The notes below the pieces were generated by a model, which made no database searches, was not told the DNA's origin, and saw only the letters and a list, made by a program, of their open reading frames with translations. From assembly GCA_910588615.1 (NCBI GenBank), contig CAJUOI010000002.1, positions 1 to 64,000 on the forward strand: a stretch of 64,000 bases of DNA, given 5' to 3'. This document shows positions 1 to 7,772 of the stretch, piece after piece (positions within the stretch are counted from its first letter, which is position 1; each line of letters starts with the position of its first letter). The translations under genes were made by a program, and so were the position numbers. This stretch comes from an uncultured Christensenellaceae bacterium. Lineage in GTDB: Bacteria; Bacillota; Clostridia; Christensenellales; Borkfalkiaceae.

Positions 1-1054
1 GCGGTTTCTCTTTATCGTCGTCGCTCCTGCCTACAATAAGCATCGCGTCGCCGAACGAAAAAAACCGATACCTTTCGCCTACTGCCGCCTCGTAAACTTT
101 TAAGATTTCTTCGCGCGAGCAAAGGCAGGACACCAACATCAGCAGCGTGCTTTCCGGCAGGTGGAAGTTCGTGATCAGCGCGTCCACGCACTTCATGCGG
201 TAGGGCGGATACAAAAATATCTGCGTTTCGCCCTTGCAGGAACGTATCAGTCCGCATTCGTCGGCAACCGTTTCGAGCGTGCGCACCGACGTCGTGCCGA
301 CGGCAATCACCCGCCGTCCCTCTCTCTTCGCGCGATTCACCGCCTCCGCCGCCTCCCCGCTCACTTCGTAATATTCGGAGTGCATCACGTGGTCGGTGAT
401 ATTCTTTTCCTTAACGGGACGGAAAGTCCCTAACCCCACGTGCAGCAATACTTCGACGATTTCCACCCCCATAGCGCGAATTGATTCGAGCAACTCGGGC
501 GTGAAATGCAGACCCGCGGTGGGCGCAGCCGCCGAGCCGTTCTCCCTGCCGTACACCGTCTGGTAGCGCTCGGGATCTTTCAGTTTTTCGTGGATATACG
601 GCGGAAGAGGCATGGTGCCCGCGCGGGACAAAACGTCCTCGAACGACCCCTCATAATCAAATTTTACATGCCGTTCCCCCGTCTCGGTAACACCCGTAAC
701 CTCGAGGGAAAGCTCCTCGTTGACGACGAGTTTGACGCCGATCTTACACTTTTTGCCGGGACGGACGAGCACCTCCCATTCGTCGAGATTCAGCCGTTTT
801 AACAGTAAAACCTCCACTCTGCCCCCGTTTGCGGTATGCGCGTAAAGACGGGCGGGAAGTACGCGCGTGCGGTTCAAGACGAGTACGTCGCCCGCTTTTA
901 AATACTGCGTAACGTCTCGGAAAATTCTGTGTTCGATTCGTCTTTCATCCCTGCGATACACCAGAAGCCGCGAGGAATCGCGCGGATCTGCGGGCGTCTG
1001 GGCAATCAGCTCTTCGGGCAAATCGTAATAAAAATCGCTCGTTTTCAAACTCAT
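1..1054 (-). CDS. queA: QueA, tRNA preQ1(34) S-adenosylmethionine ribosyltransferase-isomerase (3' end cut by window)
   Basis: QueA transfers and isomerises the ribosyl group of SAM onto preQ1 at position 34 of tRNA, giving epoxyqueuosine; it is cytosolic. The start reads MSLKTSDFYYDLPEELIAQ and continues TPADPRDSSRLL, the conserved QueA N-terminus. The far end reads FSFGDAMLIV, which matches the family's C-terminal region, so only a few residues lie beyond base 1. About 351 codons are visible, close to full length. The start overlaps the ruvB stop by ATGA, so it is the last visible gene of the ruvC-ruvA-ruvB operon. Placement next to ruvAB is common in Bacillota. Confidence 0.95.
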   Translation of the reverse strand, partial: MSLKTSDFYYDLPEELIAQTPADPRDSSRLLVYRRDERRIEHRIFRDVTQYLKAGDVLVLNRTRVLPARLYAHTANGGRVEVLLLKRLNLDEWEVLVRPGKKCKIGVKLVVNEELSLEVTGVTETGERHVKFDYEGSFEDVLSRAGTMPLPPYIHEKLKDPERYQTVYGRENGSAAAPTAGLHFTPELLESIRAMGVEIVEVLLHVGLGTFRPVKEKNITDHVMHSEYYEVSGEAAEAVNRAKREGRRVIAVGTTSVRTLETVADECGLIRSCKGETQIFLYPPYRMKCVDALITNFHLPESTLLMLVSCLCSREEILKVYEAAVGERYRFFSFGDAMLIVGRSDDDKEKP

Positions 1055-2115
1055 TCGTTGCCCCCGAACATGGACGTCTGCTTTACCGCGCTTGCGAGCA
1101 TGGGGCGTCCGAGATGCGCATAGCCCCCCTTCAGACACACTCTTCCGCGCGGCGTGCGCGCGATAAATCCGAGTTGCAATAAGTACGGTTCGTAAACGTC
1201 CTCTATCGTGTTCACGTCCTCGTTGATCGTAGCGGCGAGCGTGTCCAAGCCCGCCGGCCCGCCGTTAAATTTGTCGATGAGCGCCCCCAAAAGTTTTCTG
1301 TCCGTCTCGTCTAAACCGAGCTCGTCGATTTCCATTTTCGCAAGCGCGTGCGCGGCGTCCGCTTTCGTTACCGTAGCGCTTCCTCGCACGGCGGAAAAGT
1401 CGCGTACCCGCTTCAACAGGCGGTTCGCGATACGGGGCGTACCGCGCGAGCGGCGGGCGATTTCGTAGCTCCCATCGTCCGCAATCGCAATGCCGAGCGT
1501 GCGCGCCGAGCGCGTAACGATTTTTTGCAGTTCTTCGGGCGTGTACATTTCGAGGCGGCATAAAATACCGAACCTGTCGCGCAGCGGCGAAGAGAGCATT
1601 CCCGCCCGCGTGGTTGCGCCGATCAAAGTAAAACGCTTTAAGGGGAATCGGATATTTCGCGCCATGGGTCCCTTCCCCACGACGATGTCGAGCGCGTAGT
1701 CCTCCATGGCAGAATAAAGAATTTCCTCCACCGCGTGATTGAGGCGATGGATTTCGTCGATAAAAAGAACGTCTCCATCGTTGAGATTGGTGAGAATGGA
1801 GGCAAGATCCCCCGAACGCTCGATCGCAGGTCCCGAGGTCAATTTGATCTGCGTACCCATGGTGTTTGCAATGATATGCGCAAGCGTTGTTTTGCCGAGT
1901 CCCGGAGGTCCGTACAGCAAAACGTGGTCGAGCGCCTCGCTCCGCCCCTTTGCCGCCTGCATATAAACGGAAAGATTTTCCTTTACCTTATCCTGACCGA
2001 CGTAGTCCTCCATGCACTTGGGGCGCAGTACGTTTTCTTCGATATCGTAATCGCTCTTCGTGCTCGAAAGTAGCCTGTCGCCTCCGATCTCGCCGTCAAA
2101 TTCGTCGTCAAACAT
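1051..2115 (-). CDS. ruvB: RuvB, Holliday junction branch-migration ATPase
   Basis: RuvB is the hexameric AAA+ motor that, with RuvA, drives branch migration of Holliday junctions. About 69 residues into this product is the Walker A motif GPPGLGKT; Walker B is LFIDEIHRL, the sensor stretch is GATTRAG, and a C-terminal winged-helix region ends MFGGNE. Translation is placed at the ATG at 2115, because an upstream ATG five codons earlier only reads through the sequence GGAGG, which is the ribosome binding site for this start. The product is 354 aa, slightly longer than usual because of an acidic N-terminal extension. It overlaps queA by 4 nt and lies 107 nt behind ruvA. Confidence 0.97.
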   Translation of the reverse strand: MFDDEFDGEIGGDRLLSSTKSDYDIEENVLRPKCMEDYVGQDKVKENLSVYMQAAKGRSEALDHVLLYGPPGLGKTTLAHIIANTMGTQIKLTSGPAIERSGDLASILTNLNDGDVLFIDEIHRLNHAVEEILYSAMEDYALDIVVGKGPMARNIRFPLKRFTLIGATTRAGMLSSPLRDRFGILCRLEMYTPEELQKIVTRSARTLGIAIADDGSYEIARRSRGTPRIANRLLKRVRDFSAVRGSATVTKADAAHALAKMEIDELGLDETDRKLLGALIDKFNGGPAGLDTLAATINEDVNTIEDVYEPYLLQLGFIARTPRGRVCLKGGYAHLGRPMLASAVKQTSMFGGNE

Positions 2116-2179
2116 AAATACCTCCGTCATTTGCCTTGCAACCTTCCGCCGTCAAGCGCCGTTTACGGCATTAGCATTT

Positions 2180-2217
2180 CACGGAATTTTGTTTTGTGCA
2201 ACAAAACGAAATTCGTG
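2180..2217. repeat. Palindromic repeat copy 1, just after ruvA
   Basis: An imperfect 38-bp palindrome: arms CACGGAATTTTGTTTTGTG and CAACAAAACGAAATTCGTG pair with small slips. It sits 5 nt beyond the ruvA stop codon and upstream of ruvB. A related palindrome occurs just after mutY at about 20545-20585. It could act as a processing or attenuation hairpin between ruvA and ruvB, but no long T-run follows, so a simple terminator is unlikely. Confidence 0.6.
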
Positions 2218-2222
2218 AATCA

Positions 2223-2822
2223 TTACATCCCTCTCAAAGCAAGCGCGAGCACGTCCTCTACCGTCTTTGCCCCCGCGGCGCGCGCACGCTCTACCGCGCG
2301 TGCGCTCTCCTGCCGCGTAAAGCCCAAGCCCATGAGCGCGGCAACCGCGTCGTCGTCCTCGCCCGAAACCGCCTTTACGGGGATTGCGCCCTTGCTTTCG
2401 CCGAGAAGCTCGTCCGCGGAAATCTTGCCGTGCAATTCCAGAATAATACGGTCGGCGGTCTTTTTTCCCAAACCTTTCACGGCGGAAAGCCGCTTTGCAT
2501 CGGCGGCGGCGATCGCTTCGGACACCTCTTCGGGGCGCATACTCGAAAGTACGGCGATTGCCAGCTTCGCCCCCACGCCCTGCACGGAGGTCAATTTTAA
2601 GAACAGCTCCTTTTCCCTTAAATCGACAAAGCCGAACAGGGCTACGCCGTCCTCTTTTACCTGCAAATAGGTGTACACCTCGCCGTCCTCGCCCGCGCGC
2701 ACACCCGAAAGACGCGAAAACGCCGCGCCCGAACAGACGACCTCGTACCCCACGCCGTTCACTTCGAGCAGCGCGTATTCGGGCGTTAAATCTTTTACTT
2801 TTCCCTTTAAATAACCGATCAT
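2223..2822 (-). CDS. ruvA: RuvA, Holliday junction-binding subunit
   Basis: RuvA tetramers bind the four-way junction and load RuvB. The 199 aa length is standard. The N-terminal OB fold begins MIGYLKGKVKDLTPEYALLE. The central region has tandem helix-hairpin-helix elements around FLKLTSVQGVGAKLA and LSAVKGLGKKTADRII. The C-terminal RuvB-binding three-helix domain is DDDAVAALMGLGFTRQESARA. It follows the 117 aa unknown gene by 10 nt and is translated in the ruvC operon. Confidence 0.97.
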   Translation of the reverse strand: MIGYLKGKVKDLTPEYALLEVNGVGYEVVCSGAAFSRLSGVRAGEDGEVYTYLQVKEDGVALFGFVDLREKELFLKLTSVQGVGAKLAIAVLSSMRPEEVSEAIAAADAKRLSAVKGLGKKTADRIILELHGKISADELLGESKGAIPVKAVSGEDDDAVAALMGLGFTRQESARAVERARAAGAKTVEDVLALALRGM

Positions 2823-2832
2823 AAATTATTCC

Positions 2833-3186
2833 TCACAGAAGTTTACAAAAATGCTCTTTGATAAACTCCGCATAAGTTTCCACTTTTTCACGTATGCTTC
2901 GCCCCCGCAACGGAGATTCAAGCGCCGCAAGCGCGTCCGCGCCGAACAACTTTTCCATACGCAAGAGATTTTCTCTCCCTCCGTCGGCGGTAATCGGCGC
3001 CTCTATCATCTGTCTCGATTTGTAATTTTCATCCATCTCCCAAAAGGAAGTAACGGTGATTTCCGTCCGCTTACCGCCGTAATACACGTCGATCTCGGAA
3101 TTGACGAAATACGCCGTCATCGTAAAACCGTTATCGCAAAGAAAGCAAAAGGCTTTCCGGTCCCCTTTTCGGTATTGTAAAACCAA
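2833..3186 (-). CDS. Uncharacterised 117 aa protein between ruvC and ruvA
   Basis: I do not recognise a family. The predicted start is TTG at 3186, 13 nt after the ruvC stop; an internal ATG at residue 24 (MTAYFVNSE) is an alternative. The chain is soluble and mixed alpha/beta, with a basic, aromatic N-terminus (YRKGDRKAFCFLCDNGF) and a helical, charged C-terminus. There is no signal peptide, membrane segment or metal-binding cluster beyond one C-x2-C (CFLC). Position inside the ruvC-ruvA-ruvB operon suggests co-expression with junction processing, but that is guilt by association only. It is conserved as an intact frame with tight spacing, so it is probably a real gene. Confidence 0.7.
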   Translation of the reverse strand: MVLQYRKGDRKAFCFLCDNGFTMTAYFVNSEIDVYYGGKRTEITVTSFWEMDENYKSRQMIEAPITADGGRENLLRMEKLFGADALAALESPLRGRSIREKVETYAEFIKEHFCKLL

Positions 3187-3199
3187 TCTTTGAACACGG

Positions 3200-3697
3200 T
3201 TATTTTATCCCGAATAAATTTGCAAACCTGCTCGTAAACGCATGACAGAGAGCAACGCCCAAAGCATCCGCCGCATCGTCGGGGCGAGGAATGTTGTTTA
3301 AGCGCAGGTGCGAGGCAACCACGCGCTGCATCTGTACCTTATCCGCCTTGCCGTAGCCCGTCAACGCCTGCTTTATCTGATTGGGCGTATATTCGAAAAT
3401 GCGCCCGCAGCGCTTGTTCGCCGTCAGCAACATTACGCCGCGCGCGTGAGCTACCGCAATCCCCGTGGTGATATTCTTGGAAAAGAACAGCTCTTCCATT
3501 GCCGCCTCTTCCGGCTTGAACCGATCGAAAATCCGATTAACTCCCTCTTCGAGCATACGCAGCCGTACGGCAAGATTCTCTTCCTTGGGCGTTTTGACCA
3601 CGCCGTAGTCAACGGGAACGCAATTGCCGCGCGCGTCTTTTTCGATCACGCCCCAGCCCATCGTACCGAGTCCGGGGTCAAGTCCTAATATTATCAT
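3200..3697 (-). CDS. ruvC: RuvC, Holliday junction resolvase
   Basis: RuvC is the dimeric Mg-dependent nuclease that cuts Holliday junctions symmetrically. All four catalytic acids are visible: D7 in GLDPGLG, a glutamate near 68 in MEELFF, and two aspartates near 141 and 144 in RPDDAADALG. Length (165 aa) is standard. It is first in the operon ruvC-unknown-ruvA-ruvB-queA. The ATG lies only 6 nt after a TATAAT box, so the mRNA is probably leaderless (see the promoter entry). No Shine-Dalgarno sequence fits in that space. Confidence 0.97.
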   Translation of the reverse strand: MIILGLDPGLGTMGWGVIEKDARGNCVPVDYGVVKTPKEENLAVRLRMLEEGVNRIFDRFKPEEAAMEELFFSKNITTGIAVAHARGVMLLTANKRCGRIFEYTPNQIKQALTGYGKADKVQMQRVVASHLRLNNIPRPDDAADALGVALCHAFTSRFANLFGIK

Positions 3698-3703
3698 AAC
3701 TTT

Positions 3704-3732
3704 ATTATATCCGAACGAAAGTTTTCTGTCAA
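3704..3732 (-). promoter_or_regulatory. Consensus promoter of ruvC operon, predicted leaderless
   Basis: On the minus strand TTGACA (3732-3727) and TATAAT (3709-3704) are separated by exactly 17 bp. Only AAAGTT lies between the -10 box and the ruvC ATG at 3697, so transcription starting about 7 nt after the -10 begins at the A of the start codon. A possible upstream tandem promoter (TTGAAA, 18 bp, TATAAT) lies at about 3745-3775. Confidence 0.8.
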
Positions 3733-3810
3733 GAAGAACGAATTTGAATTATACAGAAAATGCGCCGCCTTTTTCAAAGACGGCGCAAAATATCCGCGTC
3801 GGATTTACGA

Positions 3811-3954
3811 TCACGCTGTGATTTCCGTTTTTTCTATCGTCTTTCCGTCCGAAGCAAATTACCAATATCCGCCGAACGCCCAAGCGCCGTCCGTTTCGAC
3901 AGGCTCCGTTGCGGGACGGGCCGACGCAAACACAGATTGCGCATCTTGCGCTAC
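3811..3954 (-). pseudogene. Remnant of a secreted-protein C-terminus
   Basis: A 48-codon open stretch on the minus strand, bounded upstream by TGA, reads in one frame as a plausible protein end. It contains VETDGAWAFGGYW, one TAA stop, then FASDGKTIEKTEITA and a TGA stop. Gly/Trp/Tyr-rich text with a charged end resembles the C-terminal beta domain of a small extracellular protein, but I cannot name a family. An in-frame stop and no start indicate decay. This fills most of the ruvC-argH gap. Confidence 0.35.
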
Positions 3955-3990
3955 TCATAGACGATTTGCGCAAGTCGAACCGATTATCAC

Positions 3991-4019
3991 TTGCTTTTTT
4001 TACGAAAAGCGTGTACAAT
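3991..4019 (+). promoter_or_regulatory. argH promoter
   Basis: TTGCTT (3991-3996) and TACAAT (4014-4019) are separated by 17 bp, followed by a short leader and the ribosome binding site AGAGG before the argH ATG at 4047. No ARG-box-like operator or T-box could be recognised. Confidence 0.75.
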
Positions 4020-4046
4020 AAAAACACCAATTTTACAGAGGTCTTT

Positions 4047-5420
4047 ATGAAATTATGGCAAGGCAGGTTTGCTTCCCCCATGTCGGCGGACGCAGACGCG
4101 TTTAACGAATCGCTCTCTTTCGACAAAAAACTGTACCGCGCGGATATCACCGCCTCCAAGGCACACGCAGAGATGCTGGGCAAATGCTCCATTCTCTCCG
4201 ATGAGGATTGCACGAAAATCCAAAACGGGCTGGATGCGATTTTAGCGGATATCGAAAGCGGAACGTTGGAAATTCAGGGCGCGGAGGACATTCACTCCTT
4301 CGTGGAGGGCGAACTCGTATCGCGCATCGGCGACGCGGGCAAGCGCCTGCACACGGCGCGCTCGCGCAACGATCAGGTGGCAACCGACTTCCGCCTGTAC
4401 TTTTTAAACAGCTGCGACCGTGCGGCCGAGCTGCTTAAAAACATCATTTCCGTGCTCGTATCGCGCGCTCGGGAGGGCGTAAAATACGTAATGCCCGGAT
4501 TTACCCACCTGCGCAAGGCACAGCCTATCAACGCGGGACAGTATTTCAACGCCTATTCCGAAATGTTCCTGCGCGATTTAGACCGTTTTCATACCCTGAA
4601 AAAGCGCGGGAGCGTGATGCCGCTCGGCTCCGCCGCGCTCGCCGGCACGCCCTACCCCATCGACCGCGAGATCACACGCAAGCTTTTAGGCTTCGAGGCG
4701 ATTTCCCAAAACTCTCTCGACGCCGTGTCCGACCGCGACTTCGCCGCCGAATATATCTTCGCCGCCTCCCTTGTGATGGCACATCTCTCGCGCCTGTGCG
4801 AGGACACTATTTTGTACACCTCCGAGGAATTCGGTTATTGGAATATTCCGGACGAATATTCGACGGGCTCTTCGATCATGCCGCAAAAGAAAAACCCCGA
4901 CCTTCCCGAGCTCGTACGCGGAAAAACAGGCAGAGTATACGGGCATCTGACCTCCATTCTCACAGTAATCAAGGGATTGCCCCTTGCGTACAACAAGGAC
5001 TTGCAGGAAGATAAAGAATGCTTCTTCGACACTGAAACAACGCTGTTCTCCTGTCTTTCGATTTACACCGCCCTGCTTGAAAAAATTACGCTGAACGTCA
5101 ACGCCATGTACGAGGCGGCAGGCGGCGGATACTCCACCGCGACGGACGTCGCCGACTACCTCGTCGGCAAAGGCGTGCCCTTCCGCGACGCGCACGCGAT
5201 CACGGGCAAACTCGTGAGATACTGCATCGAAAACGACAAACCCCTGTTTGCCCTGACCTTAGACGAATTTCACGGGGCAAGCGAACTGTTCTGCGAAGAT
5301 ATCCTGCAAGCGGTTACCCCCCGTGCTTCGGCGGAAGCAAGAAACAGCGTGGGCGGCGCCTCCAAACAGGCGGTGCGCAAAGCGATAAATTCCATTGTCT
5401 ATCGTTTAAAACGCTATTGA
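4047..5420 (+). CDS. argH: Argininosuccinate lyase
   Basis: ArgH splits argininosuccinate into arginine and fumarate, the last step of arginine synthesis. The start is the ATG at 4047, giving 457 aa, the usual length. It opens KLWQGRFASPMSADADAFN, a hallmark of the family. The superfamily signature GSSIMPQKKNPD, carrying the catalytic serine loop, is near residue 275, and TARSRNDQVATDF is near residue 110. The open frame extends 46 codons upstream, but those codons overlap the promoter and lack family similarity. argG is not nearby. It is followed after 1 nt by yggS. Confidence 0.97.
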   Translation: MKLWQGRFASPMSADADAFNESLSFDKKLYRADITASKAHAEMLGKCSILSDEDCTKIQNGLDAILADIESGTLEIQGAEDIHSFVEGELVSRIGDAGKRLHTARSRNDQVATDFRLYFLNSCDRAAELLKNIISVLVSRAREGVKYVMPGFTHLRKAQPINAGQYFNAYSEMFLRDLDRFHTLKKRGSVMPLGSAALAGTPYPIDREITRKLLGFEAISQNSLDAVSDRDFAAEYIFAASLVMAHLSRLCEDTILYTSEEFGYWNIPDEYSTGSSIMPQKKNPDLPELVRGKTGRVYGHLTSILTVIKGLPLAYNKDLQEDKECFFDTETTLFSCLSIYTALLEKITLNVNAMYEAAGGGYSTATDVADYLVGKGVPFRDAHAITGKLVRYCIENDKPLFALTLDEFHGASELFCEDILQAVTPRASAEARNSVGGASKQAVRKAINSIVYRLKRY

Positions 5421-5421
5421 C

Positions 5422-6075
5422 ATGATTGAAGTAAACGTAAAAAAACTGCTTGCCGAGATCAAGGGCGGCAACTGCTTTCATGAACCCGTAACCCTCGTCG
5501 CCGCAACCAAGACGCGCACGGCGGAAGAAATAAACCGTGCGATTATGGCGGGCGTTACGGAGATCGGTGAAAACAGAGTACAGGAATTTACTGCGAAGTA
5601 CGACGAAATCGTCGGCGCGAACCGCCACTTTATCGGAAGATTACAGACGAACAAGGTCAAATATTTAATCGGAAAGACAGCGCTTATCCACTCGCTCGAC
5701 AGGGACGAGCTGGCAGCGGAAATCGCAAAGCGTTCGCTTGCCGCAGGGATTACGACGAACGTCTTGATCGAAGTCAACCTCGGCGAAGAAAACAAGGGCG
5801 GCTATCCCCTTTCAAACGCCTACGACGCATATCTTCGTCTGCGCGAAATGCAGGGGTTGACGGTACGCGGATTTATGGCGATGCTGCCCGAACGGGGCGA
5901 CGCTTTAGACAAACTTGCCGTCGCTATGCGCAACCTGTATGACACTGCGAAACACGAGGATGAAAATATCAGACACCTTTCGCTAGGCATGAGCGGCGAT
6001 TGGAAATTATGTTTAGACCACGGATCGAATATGATCCGCCTCGGCACGGCGATCTTCGGAGGACGGAATTATTAA
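5422..6075 (+). CDS. YggS/PLPBP family pyridoxal-phosphate homeostasis protein
   Basis: This is a 217 aa alanine-racemase-like TIM-barrel protein that binds PLP and helps control vitamin B6 and amino-acid homeostasis; it has no established catalytic activity. The PLP lysine is K30 in TLVAATKTRT. Other family landmarks are GENRVQEF, HFIGRLQTNK, the serine-rich end LSLGMSGDW and IRLGTAIFG, which bind the phosphate. The ATG starts one nucleotide after the argH stop, so it is translationally coupled to argH. In many Bacillota the gene sits upstream of sepF or ylmH, which is not the case here. Confidence 0.93.
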   Translation: MIEVNVKKLLAEIKGGNCFHEPVTLVAATKTRTAEEINRAIMAGVTEIGENRVQEFTAKYDEIVGANRHFIGRLQTNKVKYLIGKTALIHSLDRDELAAEIAKRSLAAGITTNVLIEVNLGEENKGGYPLSNAYDAYLRLREMQGLTVRGFMAMLPERGDALDKLAVAMRNLYDTAKHEDENIRHLSLGMSGDWKLCLDHGSNMIRLGTAIFGGRNY

Positions 6076-6225
6076 TATAGACAAAAGATTGGAATCTTCC
6101 TGCAAGTGATGAACGGAACCGTGCTTATATGATCGACTATGAAAGCACCGTACCCGCCGATTACGCAAGGACGGCAAGGCGCTTTGCTATGATACATCGC
6201 AGTATAATAACGGTTATATGATAAT

Positions 6226-6411
6226 TTGTTATTCATCTTTCTGATAACGTGTAGTAAAAAGCGCTCAAACAAAATGTTCATTATCGAACGGGATATTTTT
6301 GCCGAAGCACCGCCGCGCGTAGAATATTCGCTTACGCCGCTCGGAAAATCTTTAACCCCGTTGCTGAACGCCATGCGCGATTGGGGAACGGAATATAAGA
6401 ATAGTTTGTAA
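6226..6411 (+). pseudogene. HxlR-family regulator, C-terminal fragment
   Basis: Only the end of a HxlR-type winged-helix regulator is left. It reads ERDIFAEAPPRVEYSLTPLG, then KSLTPLLNAMRDWGTEY, which matches the wing and C-terminal helix of that family. The preceding residues do not match and the DNA-recognition helix is absent; real homology begins at about 6283. The bases between 6076 and 6225 carry a 45-codon frame (containing WNLPASDERNRAYMIDY) that ends in TGA and that I cannot assign. The whole 6076-6411 stretch therefore looks like gene debris. Confidence 0.6.
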
Positions 6412-6413
6412 CG

Positions 6414-6445
6414 AAAAAGGACTTGCGCGACGGCAAGTCCTTTTT
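6414..6445. terminator. Bidirectional intrinsic terminator between argH-yggS and lysC
   Basis: AAAAAGGACTTGC and GCAAGTCCTTTTT form a 13-bp stem with a 6-nt loop. Each arm supplies a U-run on its own strand, so it can stop transcription from the plus-strand argH-yggS unit and from lysC on the minus strand. Confidence 0.85.
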
Positions 6446-6458
6446 GATTTTCTTAATT

Positions 6459-7772
6459 TCACTCGAAAAATTCCCGATAAACAGCGCGGACGGTTCGTTC
6501 GTAGTCCTCCGTATCGACGCCGACGATAATGTTCAGCTCCGACGAACCCTGATCTATCATGCGCACGTTGACGCCTGCGGATGCAATCGCACCGAACAGA
6601 CGCGCGCTCGTACCCACGTTCTTGCTCATGCCGTGCCCCACGACGGCAATCAGAGATACGTCGTCGTACACGCGCAGATGATCGGGGTTCACCGCCTCTT
6701 TGATCTCCCGACAAATCTGTTCGAGCACGCCCCCTTCGAGAAGCGCGCCGTCGATCAAAAAGGACATGGTGTCGATGCCCGTGGGCATATGCTCGAACGA
6801 CACGCCGTGGCGGTACAGCACGGAAAGCACCTTGTACGTAAATCCGATTTCGGCGTTCATCAGCGACTTTTCGAGAAAGATGACGGTAAAGTGTGTTTTG
6901 CCGGCTATGCCCGTAACCGTGCGTCCGCCGTAGCGATACTTGGACGGGGGCAGAATGAGAGTGCCGTCGTCCTCGGGACGGAAAGTGTTTTTAATCTGGA
7001 TGGGAATGTCCGCCTCGCGTACGGGAAAAATGGATTCGCTGTGTAATACGTTCGCACCCATGTACGAAAGCTCGCGAAGTTCCTGATAGGACAGGGAGGG
7101 AATGCGCTCGGGATTCTCGACAATGCGCGGATCGCAAGCCATAAACCCGCTGACGTCCGTCCAGTTCTCGTACAAGTCCGCCCCTGCCGCGCGCGCCGTA
7201 ATCGCACCTGTAATGTCGCTGCCGCCGCGCGTAAACGTCTTTACCGTGCCGTCTTTTAGCGCGCCGTAAAAACCGGGGATCACCGTCCTCTTCTTTCCCT
7301 TAAACGCCTCTGCAAGCAACGCGAACGACGCTTCGTCCAGCTTGCCGTCCGCGGTAAAACGAATGACGTCCTTCGCGTCGATAAAGTCCGCGCCGAGCAG
7401 CGCCGCCATCACCTTTGCCGCGAGGTACTCCCCGCGCGACACGGTAAAATCGGCGCTTCTTATCTTTTTTATTTCCTCTTCGGTACGGTCGAGCAGTTCT
7501 TCGATCGCAAAGTCCAGCCCCGTTTCCCTCACGACGGAAACATAACGTTCGCGCACCTTTTTAAAACTTTCACCCAAAGCGCCCGTCGCTTCCAGCGCGG
7601 TATGGGCGGAGTAGAGCAAATCGGTGATTTTTGTATCGCCGCCGTAGCGTTTGCCGGGGGCGGACACGACGACGAAGCGGCGCGACGAATCCGCATTGAC
7701 GATATCCGCAACGCGCCTGAAATTTACGCCGTCCGCCATGGACGTTCCGCCGAATTTCGCAACTTTAATCAT
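6459..7772 (-). CDS. lysC: Aspartate kinase
   Basis: Aspartate kinase phosphorylates aspartate to open the lysine, threonine, methionine and diaminopimelate branch. The kinase domain begins VAKFGGTSMADG, with FTRGGSDITGA near residue 180 forming the nucleotide/aspartate site. Two ACT regulatory domains follow (around IAGKTHFTVIFLEK and VSLIAVVGHGMS, the latter with the SSELNIIVGV end). Length (437 aa) fits the monofunctional class; which amino acid inhibits it cannot be told from the sequence. It overlaps the DUF1015-like gene by 8 nt and is last in the cdaA operon, tying c-di-AMP and peptidoglycan precursor supply together. Confidence 0.94.
   Translation of the reverse strand: MIKVAKFGGTSMADGVNFRRVADIVNADSSRRFVVVSAPGKRYGGDTKITDLLYSAHTALEATGALGESFKKVRERYVSVVRETGLDFAIEELLDRTEEEIKKIRSADFTVSRGEYLAAKVMAALLGADFIDAKDVIRFTADGKLDEASFALLAEAFKGKKRTVIPGFYGALKDGTVKTFTRGGSDITGAITARAAGADLYENWTDVSGFMACDPRIVENPERIPSLSYQELRELSYMGANVLHSESIFPVREADIPIQIKNTFRPEDDGTLILPPSKYRYGGRTVTGIAGKTHFTVIFLEKSLMNAEIGFTYKVLSVLYRHGVSFEHMPTGIDTMSFLIDGALLEGGVLEQICREIKEAVNPDHLRVYDDVSLIAVVGHGMSKNVGTSARLFGAIASAGVNVRMIDQGSSELNIIVGVDTEDYERTVRAVYREFFE

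Noticed and set aside
3765..3795. Hairpin with arms GCGCCG and CGGCGC between ruvC and argH as a terminator
   Set aside because: No U-run on either strand and no gene reading into it; more likely part of the decayed gene text or an upstream ruvC promoter region.
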